Shown in pieces: positions 1-11,882 of a DNA stretch of 64,000 bases. The stretch spans positions 986,501-1,050,500 of the forward strand of contig NC_021505.1 in NCBI RefSeq assembly GCF_000412675.1, read 5' to 3'. Origin of the DNA: Pseudomonas putida NBRC 14164. Its GTDB lineage: Bacteria; Pseudomonadota; Gammaproteobacteria; Pseudomonadales; Pseudomonadaceae. Position 1 is the first letter of the stretch, and each line of letters starts with the position of its first letter. The notes beneath the pieces were generated by a model. It searched no databases. It saw nothing but the letters and a program-made list of their open reading frames with translations, and had not been told where the DNA came from. The position numbers and the translations under genes were made by a program.

Positions 1-2111
<2,111 letters not shown>

Positions 2112-2141
2112 TTTGACCAGGCAGTTGTAACCTGAAACATC

Positions 2142-2267
2142 CGGGGGCCGCTTTGCGGCCCATTCGCGGCACAAGGCCGCTCCTACAGGGACCGCGCCCG
2201 ACCCAATGGTTGCGATGCCCCTGTAGGAGCGGCCTTGTGCCGCGAATGGGGCGCGAAGCGGCCCCGC
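2142..2267. repeat. REP-type inverted repeat pair between secA and argJ
   Basis: Two facing copies of a palindromic unit carry TTCGCGGCACAAGGCCGCTC on one arm and its complement on the other, around a variable centre. Outer arms are GGGGCCGC/GCGGCCCC. This is the 'cggcacaaggccg' class of Pseudomonas REP. It lies between two co-directional genes and probably acts as a transcription or mRNA-stability boundary for secA. Confidence 0.85.
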
Positions 2268-2307
2268 TCTTCCATCATCACTTCACCGTTTTTCTAGGAG
2301 CGCTCTA

Positions 2308-3525
2308 ATGGCTGTTGGTCTTGGTCCTTTGCCCACCCTGCACCCGGTTCCGGGTTTTGAACTCGGCATCGCTTCTGCCGGCATCAAGCGCCCGGGGCGC
2401 AAGGATGTGGTGGTCATGCGCTGTGCCGAAGGCTCCAGCGTGGCTGGCGTGTTCACCCTCAACGCCTTCTGCGCAGCGCCGGTGATCCTGTCCAAGCAAC
2501 GTGTACAGGGCACCGTGCGCTACCTGCTGACCAACACCGGTAACGCCAACGCCGGTACCGGCGCGCCCGGCCTGGCCGCCGCCGAACGTACCTGCGCCAA
2601 GCTGGCCGAGCTGGCTGGCGTGCCGGCCGAGTCGGTACTGCCGTTCTCCACCGGCGTGATCGGCGAGCCACTGCCGGTCGAGAAGATCGAAGGTGCACTG
2701 CAGGCCGCCCTCGACAACCTGTCGGAAAACCATTGGGCTGAAGCTGCCACCGGCATCATGACCACCGATACCCTGCCCAAGGGCGCCAGCCGTCAGTTCC
2801 AGCACGATGGTGTGACTGTTACCGTCACCGGCATCAGCAAGGGTGCAGGCATGATTCGCCCGAACATGGCCACCATGCTCGGCTACATCGCTACCGATGC
2901 CAAGGTTGCCCCGGCAGTGCTCAAGGACCTGATGCTGGACGGCGCCAACAAGTCGTTCAACCGCATCACCATCGACGGCGACACCTCGACCAACGACTGC
3001 TGCATGTTGATCGCAACTGGCAAGGCCAACCTGCCGGAAGTGACCGAAGCCAGCGGCGCGCTGTTCGAAGCCCTGAAAAAGGCCGTGTTCGAAGTGTGCA
3101 TGGAGGTGGCCCAGGCCATCGTCCGTGACGGCGAAGGTGCCACCAAGTTCGTAACCGTGCAGGTCAACGGTGGTGGCAACCACCAGGAATGCCTGGACGT
3201 CGGCTATGCCGTGGCCCATTCGCCACTGATCAAGACCGCACTTTTCGCATCCGATCCGAACTGGGGCCGCATCCTGGCCGCCGTTGGCCGTGCTGGCGTG
3301 CCGGAACTGGATGTAAGCCTGATCGACGTGTACCTGGGCAGCGTGTGCATCGCCAGTAAAGGCGGCCGTGACCCGAGCTACACCGAAGCTCAGGGCTCGG
3401 CAGTGATGGCCCAGGAAGAGATCACCATCCGCATCGAGCTGGGCCGTGGCCAGTGCAGCGAAACCATCTGGACCACCGATCTGTCCCACGAGTACGTGAA
3501 GATCAACGCCGAGTACCGTACCTGA
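2308..3525 (+). CDS. argJ: Glutamate N-acetyltransferase / amino-acid acetyltransferase ArgJ
   Basis: The 405-residue protein matches the ArgJ family over its full length. ArgJ moves the acetyl group from N-acetylornithine to glutamate in the cyclic arginine pathway; bifunctional forms also use acetyl-CoA. The self-cleavage site is visible as NMATMLGY, with the nucleophilic threonine at residue 189, so the precursor should split into alpha and beta chains. The ending NAEYRT is typical. An AGGAGC ribosome site lies about ten bases before the ATG. It follows secA in the same direction after a REP pair. Whether this enzyme is mono- or bifunctional cannot be told from sequence. Confidence 0.96.
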   Translation: MAVGLGPLPTLHPVPGFELGIASAGIKRPGRKDVVVMRCAEGSSVAGVFTLNAFCAAPVILSKQRVQGTVRYLLTNTGNANAGTGAPGLAAAERTCAKLAELAGVPAESVLPFSTGVIGEPLPVEKIEGALQAALDNLSENHWAEAATGIMTTDTLPKGASRQFQHDGVTVTVTGISKGAGMIRPNMATMLGYIATDAKVAPAVLKDLMLDGANKSFNRITIDGDTSTNDCCMLIATGKANLPEVTEASGALFEALKKAVFEVCMEVAQAIVRDGEGATKFVTVQVNGGGNHQECLDVGYAVAHSPLIKTALFASDPNWGRILAAVGRAGVPELDVSLIDVYLGSVCIASKGGRDPSYTEAQGSAVMAQEEITIRIELGRGQCSETIWTTDLSHEYVKINAEYRT

Positions 3526-3533
3526 TCGAAAAT

Positions 3534-3552
3534 GGGGCTGCAAAGCAGCCCC
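3534..3552. repeat. Short GC hairpin between argJ and the GST gene
   Basis: GGGGCTGC and GCAGCCCC form a perfect 8-bp stem around an AAA loop. No T-run follows, so it is not a classic intrinsic terminator. It lies 28 bases before the next start codon and may shape mRNA processing between the two genes. Confidence 0.6.
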
Positions 3553-3579
3553 AGCATTCCAAACCGATGGAGCCGAACC

Positions 3580-4212
3580 ATGAGCTATCACCTGATCATC
3601 GGCGACAAGCTGTATTCTTCCTGGTCGCTGCGCGGCGCCCTGGCCCTCGAGCTGGCTGGCGTGCCCTACGAAGAAACCCTGATCAAGCTCAACCAGCCTG
3701 ATACCCGTCAGCGCATCCTCGCTTTCTCCTCCACCGGCAAAGTGCCGTTGCTCAAGACCGGGCACGGTGTGATCGCCGATTCCCTGGCCATCGCCGAATA
3801 CCTCAACGAACAGCACCCCGACGCCCAGCTGTGGCCTGTCGACGTAGCCGCGCGTGCCCAGGCCCGTTCGGCTTGTGCGCAGATGCACAGCGGTTTCTTC
3901 GCCTTGCGCGGTGCCATGCCGTTCGACCTGTCGCGTGACCAGGCCCTGGACGATGTGCCGTTGGACGTGCAGGTCGACATCGACCGTATCGTCGCGCTGT
4001 GGTCCGAATGCCGCGTGGTGGCCAAGGACAGCGGCCCGTTCCTGTTCGGCAAGCCGAGCCTGGCCGACGCCTTCTTCGCCCCGGTGGCCGTGCGCCTGCG
4101 CACCTACCGCGTGGAGGTGCCGGCAGAGGCGGCAGCCTACATCGAAACCATTTATCAGTGGCCAGCCTTCCAGGCTTGGCAGCAGGCCGGCCTGGCGGAG
4201 CGTGAAGGGTGA
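3580..4212 (+). CDS. Glutathione S-transferase family protein
   Basis: The protein is 210 residues. The N-terminal half is thioredoxin-like (MSYHLIIGDKLYSSWSLRG, then a hydrophobic helix and GKVPLL, the cis-proline turn that binds glutathione), followed by DSLAIAEYL and an all-helical C-terminal domain. The SSWSLR motif near residue 13 supplies the likely catalytic serine and resembles the YfcF/zeta-like branch. The start at 3580 is preferred over an in-frame ATG at 3532, which lies inside the hairpin leader and would add a non-homologous stretch. The stop overlaps the GTG start of the next gene, so the two are probably translationally coupled. The substrate is unknown. Confidence 0.9.
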   Translation: MSYHLIIGDKLYSSWSLRGALALELAGVPYEETLIKLNQPDTRQRILAFSSTGKVPLLKTGHGVIADSLAIAEYLNEQHPDAQLWPVDVAARAQARSACAQMHSGFFALRGAMPFDLSRDQALDDVPLDVQVDIDRIVALWSECRVVAKDSGPFLFGKPSLADAFFAPVAVRLRTYRVEVPAEAAAYIETIYQWPAFQAWQQAGLAEREG

Positions 4213-5153
4213 AACGGATACATGTTGTAGCGGCGGTCATTCGCGGTACTGATGGCCGTATTCTGATTGCCCGCAGGGCGGATACCCAGCACCAGGGCGG
4301 CCTGTGGGAGTTTCCCGGTGGCAAGGTGGAAGAGGGTGAAGGCGTGGAAGCGGCGCTGGCCCGTGAGCTGCGCGAGGAGCTGGGCATCGAGGTGACCCGC
4401 TCGCGTGCGCTGATCAAGGTCAGCCATGACTACCCGGACAAACAGGTGCTGCTGGACGTGCGCGAAGTCGAAGCGTTCACGGGCGAACCTCATGGCGCAG
4501 AAGGGCAGCCGCTGGAGTGGGTGTCGCCACGGGACCTGGCGCAATACGAGTTCCCCGAGGCCAACAAGCCGATCGTGGCTGCCGCGCGTCTGCCGGACCA
4601 ATACCTGATTACCCCGGATGGCCTGGAAGTGCCACAGATGCTCAAGGGCATCCAGAAGGCGGTGGCCAATGGTACTCGCCTGATCCAGTTGCGGGCGCCG
4701 GACATGTATGACCCCAAGTACCGTGATGTGGCGGTGGATGCCGTGGGGTTGTGTGGGGGCAAGGCGCAACTGATGCTCAAGGGGCCGCTGGAATGGCTGG
4801 GTGATTTCCCGTCGGCCGGTTGGCACCTGACGGCAGCGCAGTTGCGCAAGTACGCTGCCAAGGGCCGGCCGTTCCCCAAGGAGCGCTGGCTGGCGGCGTC
4901 CTGCCACAGCGCCGAGGAGCTGGCGCTTGCTGAACAGATGGGCGTGGACTTTGTCACCTTGTCGCCAGTGCAGGCGACCCAGACTCACCCAGAGGCGGTG
5001 CCGTTGGGATGGGATGAGGCGCAGCGGTTGATTGCCGGGTTCAACAAGCCGGTTTACCTGCTGGGTGGGGTAGGGCCTGATCAGCGCGAGCAAGCCTGGG
5101 AAGTGGGGGCACAGGGTGTTGCCGGGATCCGGGCGCTCTGGCCCGACGTCTGA
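4209..5153 (+). CDS. Nudix hydrolase fused to a thiamine-phosphate-synthase-like domain (MutT-type)
   Basis: The 314-residue protein begins at a GTG that overlaps the preceding stop (GTGA). Residues 1-130 are a Nudix domain: the box runs from Gly38 through Glu44 and Arg52-Glu53 to Glu56-Glu57 and Gly59, matching GX5EX7REUXEEXGU. This fits MutT, which removes 8-oxo-dGTP from the nucleotide pool. Residues about 135-314 form a TIM-barrel like ThiE/TenI (GTRLIQLRAP, FVTLSPVQAT, YLLGGVGP). I know this fusion from other Pseudomonas genomes. Whether the second domain makes thiamine phosphate is doubtful; its role is unassigned. Confidence 0.9.
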   Translation: MKRIHVVAAVIRGTDGRILIARRADTQHQGGLWEFPGGKVEEGEGVEAALARELREELGIEVTRSRALIKVSHDYPDKQVLLDVREVEAFTGEPHGAEGQPLEWVSPRDLAQYEFPEANKPIVAAARLPDQYLITPDGLEVPQMLKGIQKAVANGTRLIQLRAPDMYDPKYRDVAVDAVGLCGGKAQLMLKGPLEWLGDFPSAGWHLTAAQLRKYAAKGRPFPKERWLAASCHSAEELALAEQMGVDFVTLSPVQATQTHPEAVPLGWDEAQRLIAGFNKPVYLLGGVGPDQREQAWEVGAQGVAGIRALWPDV

Positions 5154-5157
5154 GTAA

Positions 5158-5270
5158 GGCGGCCGCTTTGCGGCCCATCGCCGAGGTCCCACAGGTATAG
5201 CGTTGTCTTCGGGTTCATGATGAACCGGTGGGAGCTGGCTTGCCGGCGATGGGCTGCAAAGCAGCCCCGG
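5158..5270. repeat. REP-type palindromes between two convergent genes
   Basis: GCGGCCGCTTTGCGGCCC on the left and GCTGGCTTGCCGGCGATGGG then GGGCTGCAAAGCAGCCCC on the right form several hairpins. The region separates the Nudix gene from the convergent adenosyltransferase gene, so it probably ends transcription from both sides. Confidence 0.7.
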
Positions 5271-5275
5271 TAATA

Positions 5276-5842
5276 TCAGCCCTCAGGCTTTGGCGCTGGC
5301 TGCCACAAAACCTCAGCCACCCCCTGGCGCCGCCCGATGATCCGCGCCGCCACGAACAATAGATCGGAAAGCCGGTTGATATACGCCAAGCCAACGCCTT
5401 CCAGTGGCTCCACGGCATTCAACTGCTGGCACCGCCGCTCCGCACTGCGCGCCAGGCTGCGGCACACATGCGCCTGCGCCACCAGCGCCGAACCACTGGG
5501 CAAGATGAAGTTCTTCAACGGCCCCAGCTCTTCGTTCCACACATCGATGGCCGCCTCCAGGCGCTCGACCTCTGCCAAGGTCAACGCTTGGTAGCTCGGC
5601 ATCGCCAGCTCACCGCCCAGGTCGAACAAGCGGTGCTGACACGGCACCAGCACGGTGCTCACCTCGTCCAGGCCTTGCTCGTCCAGGCCCGCCAGCAGCA
5701 GCCCCAACTGGCTGTTCAGGCTGTCCACCTCGCCAATCGCCTCGATCCGAGGGTGGTCCTTGGGCACCCGGCGTCCGTCGCCCAGGCCGGTTTCGCCCTT
5801 GTCGCCGGTGCGTGTGTAGATCTTCGACAGGCGATAGCCCAT
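5276..5842 (-). CDS. Cob(I)yrinic acid a,c-diamide adenosyltransferase, PduO type
   Basis: The 188-residue protein starts MGYRLSKIYTRTGDKGETGL, the characteristic ATP-binding N-terminus of PduO-type adenosyltransferases, and carries the later helix containing CRSLARSAERR. These enzymes transfer the adenosyl group of ATP to cob(I)alamin, giving coenzyme B12. A longer frame exists upstream, but the ATG at 5842 gives exactly the family length. It begins one base after the stop of the sensor kinase gene (TGACATG), so the two are co-translated. The order reductase, kinase, adenosyltransferase suggests one minus-strand operon. Confidence 0.93.
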   Translation of the reverse strand: MGYRLSKIYTRTGDKGETGLGDGRRVPKDHPRIEAIGEVDSLNSQLGLLLAGLDEQGLDEVSTVLVPCQHRLFDLGGELAMPSYQALTLAEVERLEAAIDVWNEELGPLKNFILPSGSALVAQAHVCRSLARSAERRCQQLNAVEPLEGVGLAYINRLSDLLFVAARIIGRRQGVAEVLWQPAPKPEG

Positions 5843-5843
5843 G

Positions 5844-7868
5844 TCACTTCTCCGTGTTGGCCGGCGTCGCCGGCTGGACGAGGGGCAGGCGCAGGGTAAA
5901 GCAGGTGCCCTGGCCGGGCGTGGACTGCACTTCCATCTGCCCCTTGTGGTTGTTGGTGATGATGAAATACGAAACCGACAGGCCCAGGCCAGTGCCCTGG
6001 CCGATTTCCTTGGTGGTGAAGAACGGCTCGAAGGTGCGTTTGCGCACGGCCTCGGGCATGCCGACGCCGTTGTCCTCAACCTGGATTTCCGCCCATGGCG
6101 GGTTTAGCCGGGTGCGCAGGGTAATGCGCCCGGGCTCGCTGGGCTGTGGCCGCACGTGGATGGCCTGCGCCGCGTTTTTCAGCAGGTTGAGCAGTACCTG
6201 TTCCAGTTCGTTGGCCGTGCAGGGCACGGGGCCCAGTGCAGGGTCGAACTGGCGCACGATGGCCTGGCCCTTGAAGTCGAAGCCGATGGTCAGGTCAAAG
6301 TCATTGCCGGCAATGTCCACCGCCTGGTCGATCAGTGCCGGCAGGTCGCACGGCGCAAGCTGGCGGTTGCTGCGGCGGCTGAAGCTGAGCATGTGGGTGA
6401 CGATCTTCGCTGCCCTGGCGCCGGCCTGTTGAATGCCATCGAGCAGCTGTGGCACCTCGCGGCTTTCCAGGTAGCGGTTGACCGTGGCCAGGTCGATGTC
6501 CAGTTCTTCGGCCTGCTCCTGGTTGCGCGGCAACTCGGGCGACAGGCGCCGGCGAATGTTCTGCACGTTGTGCAGGATGGCGCCCAGCGGGTTGTTGATC
6601 TCGTGGGCCATGCCGGCCGCCAGGCCACCGACCGAGAGCATCTTCTCGGATTGCACCATCATCTCTTCCAGCGACAGGCGCTGGGTAATGTCGTCGATGC
6701 GGATGACCACGCCGCGCCCACCGCCGCCGGTCAACGGGTAGAAGGTCAGGGCGTAGTGACGCAGGTCATCGCCCTTGGCCCAGGTGACCCGCTCGATCTT
6801 CGCCACCCGGTGCTTCTCCACGGTTTCCTTCAACTGCGGCAAAAACGGCTTGAGCGGCTCGAAGGCGATGAACACCGGCTGGTTCAGCGCTTCGTCCAGT
6901 GGCGTACCGGAAAGCACCGTGGCTTCGTGGTTCCACTGGGTCACGTAAAGTTGTTCGTCGAGGGCGATCAGCGCCGAGGGCATCGAGTCGATGATGCTGT
7001 TGAGGTAGTTCTGGAAGCCTGTGAGTTTTTTCTCGATCTTGCTGCGCACCTGTACTTCCAGCTCAAGCTTGCGGTTGGTATGGCGGGTTTCCTCGGCCAG
7101 GCCCTGGGCCTGGTCGTAGGCGCTCTGGAATTCGTCCCGCGCGCGTTTCAGCTGCTGCTCGCGGCCTTCGATGCGCGAGAGCATGGTGTTGAAGGCTTCG
7201 GCCAGGCTGCCGATTTCGTCGTCGTTGCCGCGCTTGGCGCGCAGGGCATAGCTCTCTTCGCGGGTAACCTGGCGGCTGAGCTCCTCAAGCTGGTTGATTG
7301 GCTGGGTGATCAGGCGCTTTATCTGCCGGGCGACCACAATCCACAGCAGGATGCTGAACACCAGGATGCCCATGCTGGCGCTCAGGGTGCCGGTGTAGAA
7401 CGCCGTGGGCAGCTCGCTGCTGGCCACCAGCAGCAGGTGCGCCGGCGGGTTGGCGTCGCGCGGTATGCGGATCAGCTGGGTGCTGCGAAACTCCATCAGG
7501 CGCCAGCCGTCGATGTTGCGAAAACGCTTGGGCAGGGCCAGCGGCTCGCCATGCTGCAACTGCGCCAGCATACGTCCATCGCCGCCGTAGACGGCGGCGG
7601 CGCGTAGTGGCGTGTAGCTGTCCAGTTCCTTGAGGAGGGCGCTGGCGGTTTCCGGGGTGTCGCCGGCGCGGGCGGCAAGTTGCGGGTTGGCCACCAGCCG
7701 GCCGATGGTCTGCAGTGCCTGCGGCGCCATGCTTTCCTGGGTGATCCAGTAGGCGGCGCTGATGAAGGTGAGGTTGGCCACCAGCAGGATGGTCACCAGC
7801 AACACCAGCAGGGCCGCCAGCAGTTTCTGCCCGACCGGGAGGTTTTCCAGGCGTTGGCGCAAGGTCAT
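5844..7868 (-). CDS. Membrane sensor histidine kinase with HAMP and PAS domains
   Basis: The protein has 674 residues. Membrane segments lie at about 14-36 and 158-180, with a periplasmic domain of about 120 residues between them. A HAMP linker follows (about 181-235), then a coiled coil, a PAS domain (about 285-400) and the HisKA box GLAAGMAHEINNPLG with the phospho-acceptor His422. The ATPase domain shows DNGVGMPE and GTGLGLSVSY. The AHEINNPL form is typical of NtrB-like and DctB-like kinases. No response regulator gene is adjacent, so it is an orphan here. Its signal is not evident from the sequence. Confidence 0.92.
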   Translation of the reverse strand: MTLRQRLENLPVGQKLLAALLVLLVTILLVANLTFISAAYWITQESMAPQALQTIGRLVANPQLAARAGDTPETASALLKELDSYTPLRAAAVYGGDGRMLAQLQHGEPLALPKRFRNIDGWRLMEFRSTQLIRIPRDANPPAHLLLVASSELPTAFYTGTLSASMGILVFSILLWIVVARQIKRLITQPINQLEELSRQVTREESYALRAKRGNDDEIGSLAEAFNTMLSRIEGREQQLKRARDEFQSAYDQAQGLAEETRHTNRKLELEVQVRSKIEKKLTGFQNYLNSIIDSMPSALIALDEQLYVTQWNHEATVLSGTPLDEALNQPVFIAFEPLKPFLPQLKETVEKHRVAKIERVTWAKGDDLRHYALTFYPLTGGGGRGVVIRIDDITQRLSLEEMMVQSEKMLSVGGLAAGMAHEINNPLGAILHNVQNIRRRLSPELPRNQEQAEELDIDLATVNRYLESREVPQLLDGIQQAGARAAKIVTHMLSFSRRSNRQLAPCDLPALIDQAVDIAGNDFDLTIGFDFKGQAIVRQFDPALGPVPCTANELEQVLLNLLKNAAQAIHVRPQPSEPGRITLRTRLNPPWAEIQVEDNGVGMPEAVRKRTFEPFFTTKEIGQGTGLGLSVSYFIITNNHKGQMEVQSTPGQGTCFTLRLPLVQPATPANTEK

Positions 7869-7906
7869 GGGCTAGGCAATGTCCGTATCCGGTTGAAAGG
7901 GCCGCG

Positions 7907-8872
<966 letters not shown>

Positions 8873-8924
8873 TCAGCGTGCTCCATCTTCAGACCGAGCG
8901 CGCTTTATTTTTTGGAGAACAACC

Positions 8925-9410
8925 ATGCCTTCGTTCGACGTGGTATCGGAACTGGACAAACACGAAGTGCAGAACGCCGTTGATAACGCTATCAAGGAAC
9001 TTGATCGCCGTTACGACCTGAAAGGCAAGGGCACCTTCGAGTTCAAGGAAAAAGATCAGACCGTTCTGCTGACCGCCGAGGAAGAGTTCCAGCTCGAAGC
9101 GATGCTGGAAATCCTGCGCCTTGCACTGGTCAAGCGCAAGATCGACGTGAAATGCCTGGAAACCCAGGACCCGTACCCTTCCGGCAAGGAAAAGAAGCAG
9201 GAAGCCAAGTTCCGCGAAGGCATCGACAAGGACCTGGCGAAAAAGATCGTTGCCACCATCAAGGATGGCAAGCTGAAAGTACAGGCCGCCATCCAGGGCG
9301 AGCAGGTGCGTGTAACCGGCAAGAAGCGTGACGACTTGCAGGAGGCCATTGCCCTGCTGCGCACCAAGGAATTCGACATGCCGCTGCAGTTCAACAACTT
9401 CCGCGACTGA
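8925..9410 (+). CDS. yajQ: YajQ family nucleotide-binding protein
   Basis: The 161-residue protein begins [20 protein letters not shown] and matches the YajQ family end to end. It is made of two RRM-like alpha/beta folds and is a cytoplasmic nucleotide-binding protein; Xanthomonas and Pseudomonas homologues have been reported to bind cyclic di-GMP. The ATG at 8925 has the ribosome site TTGGAGAA eight bases upstream and is preferred over in-frame starts further upstream, which would extend into the divergent gene. Confidence 0.95.
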   Translation: MPSFDVVSELDKHEVQNAVDNAIKELDRRYDLKGKGTFEFKEKDQTVLLTAEEEFQLEAMLEILRLALVKRKIDVKCLETQDPYPSGKEKKQEAKFREGIDKDLAKKIVATIKDGKLKVQAAIQGEQVRVTGKKRDDLQEAIALLRTKEFDMPLQFNNFRD

Positions 9411-9524
9411 TGCAGGTGCTGCCCGGAACCCCGATGGCGTAATGATGTCCATGGGGGCCGGGGCTGTGTAAATGCGCGCAGCCTGTTCTACCGTGTACTT
9501 GCCGCTCGGCATCAGGAGATGAAT

Positions 9525-10367
9525 ATGGATTTGAACGCTGAAGTCGATCAGCTCGTCCGCCAATCCCAGACCTGGATCCCGTTGATCATGGAGTACGGCA
9601 GCCGCGTGCTGCTGGCACTGCTGACCCTGGCGGTCGGTTGGTGGATCATCAACAAGGTCAGCGCCCGCCTCGGCAAGCTGGTTGGCCTGCGCAACGCCGA
9701 CCTGGCGCTGCAGGGTTTCATCAGCACCCTGGCGAACATCGTGCTGAAGGTGCTGCTGATGGTCAGCGTGGCGTCGATGATCGGCATCGAGACCACCTCG
9801 TTCGTTGCCGCCATCGGTGCCGCTGGTCTGGCCATCGGCCTGGCCTTGCAGGGCAGCCTGGCGAACTTCGCCGGCGGTGTGCTGATTCTGATGTTCCGCC
9901 CGTTCCGTATCGGTGACTGGATCGAGGCGCAGGGCGTTGCCGGCACCGTCGACAGCATCCAGATCTTCCACACCGTGCTGCGTACCGGTGACAACAAGAC
10001 TGTGATCATGCCTAACGGCAGCCTGTCCAACGGCATCATCACCAACACCAACCGCCAGCCGACGCGCAAGGTGGTGTTCGATGTGGGTGTGGACTACGAG
10101 GCCGACCTGCAAAAGGCCCGCAACGTGCTGCTGGAGCTGGCCAAGGACCCGCGTGTGCTGCCCGACCCGGCACCGCAGGCGGTAGTGGCGACGCTGGGCG
10201 ACAGCTCGATCACCGTCTCGCTGCGCTTGTGGACCAAGACGTCCGATTACTGGGACGTGATGTTCATGCTCAACGAGCATGCGCGTGACCGGTTGAAGGC
10301 CGAAGGGATCGACATTCCGTTTCCACAGCGGGTGATCCGTGTGGTGCAGGAGACTGCAGCGCAGTAA
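9525..10367 (+). CDS. mscS: Small-conductance mechanosensitive channel MscS
   Basis: The protein is about 280 residues. Two N-terminal membrane helices are followed by the pore helix TM3, rich in Gly and Ala (FVAAIGAAGLAIGLALQGSLANFAGG), then the beta domain (FRPFRIGDWIEAQGVAGTVDSI) and a C-terminal domain. MscS opens under membrane tension and releases solutes during osmotic downshock. Two starts are possible: 9519 sits directly on the AGGAG, whereas 9525 has six bases of spacing, so I prefer 9525. Confidence 0.94.
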   Translation: MDLNAEVDQLVRQSQTWIPLIMEYGSRVLLALLTLAVGWWIINKVSARLGKLVGLRNADLALQGFISTLANIVLKVLLMVSVASMIGIETTSFVAAIGAAGLAIGLALQGSLANFAGGVLILMFRPFRIGDWIEAQGVAGTVDSIQIFHTVLRTGDNKTVIMPNGSLSNGIITNTNRQPTRKVVFDVGVDYEADLQKARNVLLELAKDPRVLPDPAPQAVVATLGDSSITVSLRLWTKTSDYWDVMFMLNEHARDRLKAEGIDIPFPQRVIRVVQETAAQ

Positions 10368-10386
10368 TACCGCTTTGTCATCGACC

Positions 10387-10485
10387 GGGGCCGCTTCGCG
10401 CCCCTTCGCGGGCTTGCCCGCTCCCACAGAGATTCCGCAATCCGTGTGGGAGCGGCAAGCCCGCGAAGGGGCGCGTAGCGGCCCC
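10387..10485. repeat. REP-type inverted repeat pair, 'cgggcttgcccg' class
   Basis: TTCGCGGGCTTGCCCGCTCC and a near-complement face each other around a short AT-containing centre, enclosed by GGGGCCGC/GCGGCCCC arms. It lies between mscS and the MFS gene. Confidence 0.85.
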
Positions 10486-10566
10486 AGTTTTTACACTTGT
10501 TCACAGCAATTGCTCGGCTTTTCTGGCATATACCCTGGCCCCACCTGTCACACCCGATATGCCATC

Positions 10567-11811
10567 ATGAAGCCACTGCTGTACATCACCCCCCTGCGCG
10601 CCTTGCTGTTCGGCCTGACCCTGGCCCTGTTCGAACTGCTCACCTACCTGGCCAGCGACGCCGTCATGCCGGCCATGCCGGTGGTGGTGGGCGACCTGAA
10701 CGCCAGCCCCGAATACATCCCCCATGCCCTCAACCTGTATCTGTTGGGGGGCGTGGTACTGCAATGGTTGATCGGCCCGCTGGCCGATCGTTATGGCCGG
10801 CGCCCGCTGCTGTTGGTTGGCTGCGCGTTCTTCGGCCTTGCGTGCCTGGCCACCTTCTGGGTCCACGACATTGGCCTGTTCAACCTGCTGCGCCTGTTGC
10901 AGGGCATCGGCCTGGGCTTTGTCGTCACCGTCAGCTACCCGGCCCTGAACGAAGCCTTCAGCGAGGCTGACGCCGTGCGCATGATGGCCTTGCTGGCCAA
11001 CATCGCCTTGCTGTCACCCCTGCTCGGGCCGTTGGTGGGCACCTTGCTGCTGCAATGGCTGGACTGGCGCTGGCTGTTCGTGGCCTTTGCCATTGGCGCG
11101 GTGCTGGTGTGGGGGCTGTTGTACCGCCTGATGCCCGAAACCCTCGGTGTGGAACGCCGTGACGGCTCGCGCCTGGCGTATACGCCGATTCATCTGCTGC
11201 CACTGCTGGCGGGCTATGGTCAGTTGCTGGCCAACCGGCGCTTTGTCGCGGGCAGTGCTGCCTTGGGCCTGGTCGGTTTGCCGCTGATTGGCTGGATCGG
11301 CCTGTCGCCGGTGCTGCTCATCCACGATGAGGGGCTGAGCACGATGGCGTATGCCTTGTGGCAGCTGCCGGTATTTGGCGGGCTGATCCTCGGTAACCTG
11401 ATCATCAACCGGATCGCCGACCGCTACCCGCTGCCTGCCCTGGTGCGGGGCGCGCTGTGGCCATACCTGGCTGGCCTGTGCCTGATGGTGCTGGCAACCT
11501 GGTACTGGCCGAGCGTTACCAGTGTGGTGGCGGGCATGTCGCTGTACGCGCTGGGGCTGGGTGTGGCCAACGCGGTGCTGTACCGCATGACGTTGTTCTC
11601 CAGCGAACAGAGCAAAGGCCTGGTCTCGGCCATGCTGGGGATGATCACCATTGCCTTGCTGGGGTTGGGCGGAGCGGTGCTGGCGATGATCGGCGCCGGG
11701 GCCAGCTTGCTGCACTTTGCCCTGGCGGCGGGTGTGGCGGGGGCATTGGCGTTGTGGCCGCTGTGGTTTGTCGTAGGTGGGCGGCCTGATGAGGGGGCTG
11801 TCGCGCAGTAA
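10567..11811 (+). CDS. MFS transporter, drug-efflux type (MdfA/Bcr-like)
   Basis: The 414-residue protein has about twelve hydrophobic segments and the MFS motif A after TM2 (GPLADRYGRRPLLLVG). An acidic residue sits in TM1 (LALFELLTYLASD), as in the MdfA group, where it takes part in proton-coupled drug export. The ATG at 10567 is preferred over a longer frame whose extension is encoded by the REP repeat. The substrate cannot be predicted. A perfect 16-bp stem follows the gene. Confidence 0.88.
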   Translation: MKPLLYITPLRALLFGLTLALFELLTYLASDAVMPAMPVVVGDLNASPEYIPHALNLYLLGGVVLQWLIGPLADRYGRRPLLLVGCAFFGLACLATFWVHDIGLFNLLRLLQGIGLGFVVTVSYPALNEAFSEADAVRMMALLANIALLSPLLGPLVGTLLLQWLDWRWLFVAFAIGAVLVWGLLYRLMPETLGVERRDGSRLAYTPIHLLPLLAGYGQLLANRRFVAGSAALGLVGLPLIGWIGLSPVLLIHDEGLSTMAYALWQLPVFGGLILGNLIINRIADRYPLPALVRGALWPYLAGLCLMVLATWYWPSVTSVVAGMSLYALGLGVANAVLYRMTLFSSEQSKGLVSAMLGMITIALLGLGGAVLAMIGAGASLLHFALAAGVAGALALWPLWFVVGGRPDEGAVAQ

Positions 11812-11824
11812 TGTTTGATTGCCA

Positions 11825-11866
11825 GTCCCGGCCTCTTCGCGGGTTTACCTGCGAAGAGGCCGGGAC
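11825..11866. terminator. Perfect inverted repeat between convergent MFS genes
   Basis: GTCCCGGCCTCTTCGC (11825-11840) and its exact complement (11851-11866) flank a 10-base loop. It lies between two convergent genes and probably serves as a two-way terminator. The arms contain the REP end GGCCTCTTCGC. Confidence 0.65.
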
Positions 11867-11882
11867 AGGCGATAGGGTTCTT

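Noticed and set aside
2305..3888. Long antisense ORF (527 codons) across argJ
   Set aside because: Codon pattern is the mirror of argJ, whose family match and start are clear; GC-rich genomes give long shadow frames.
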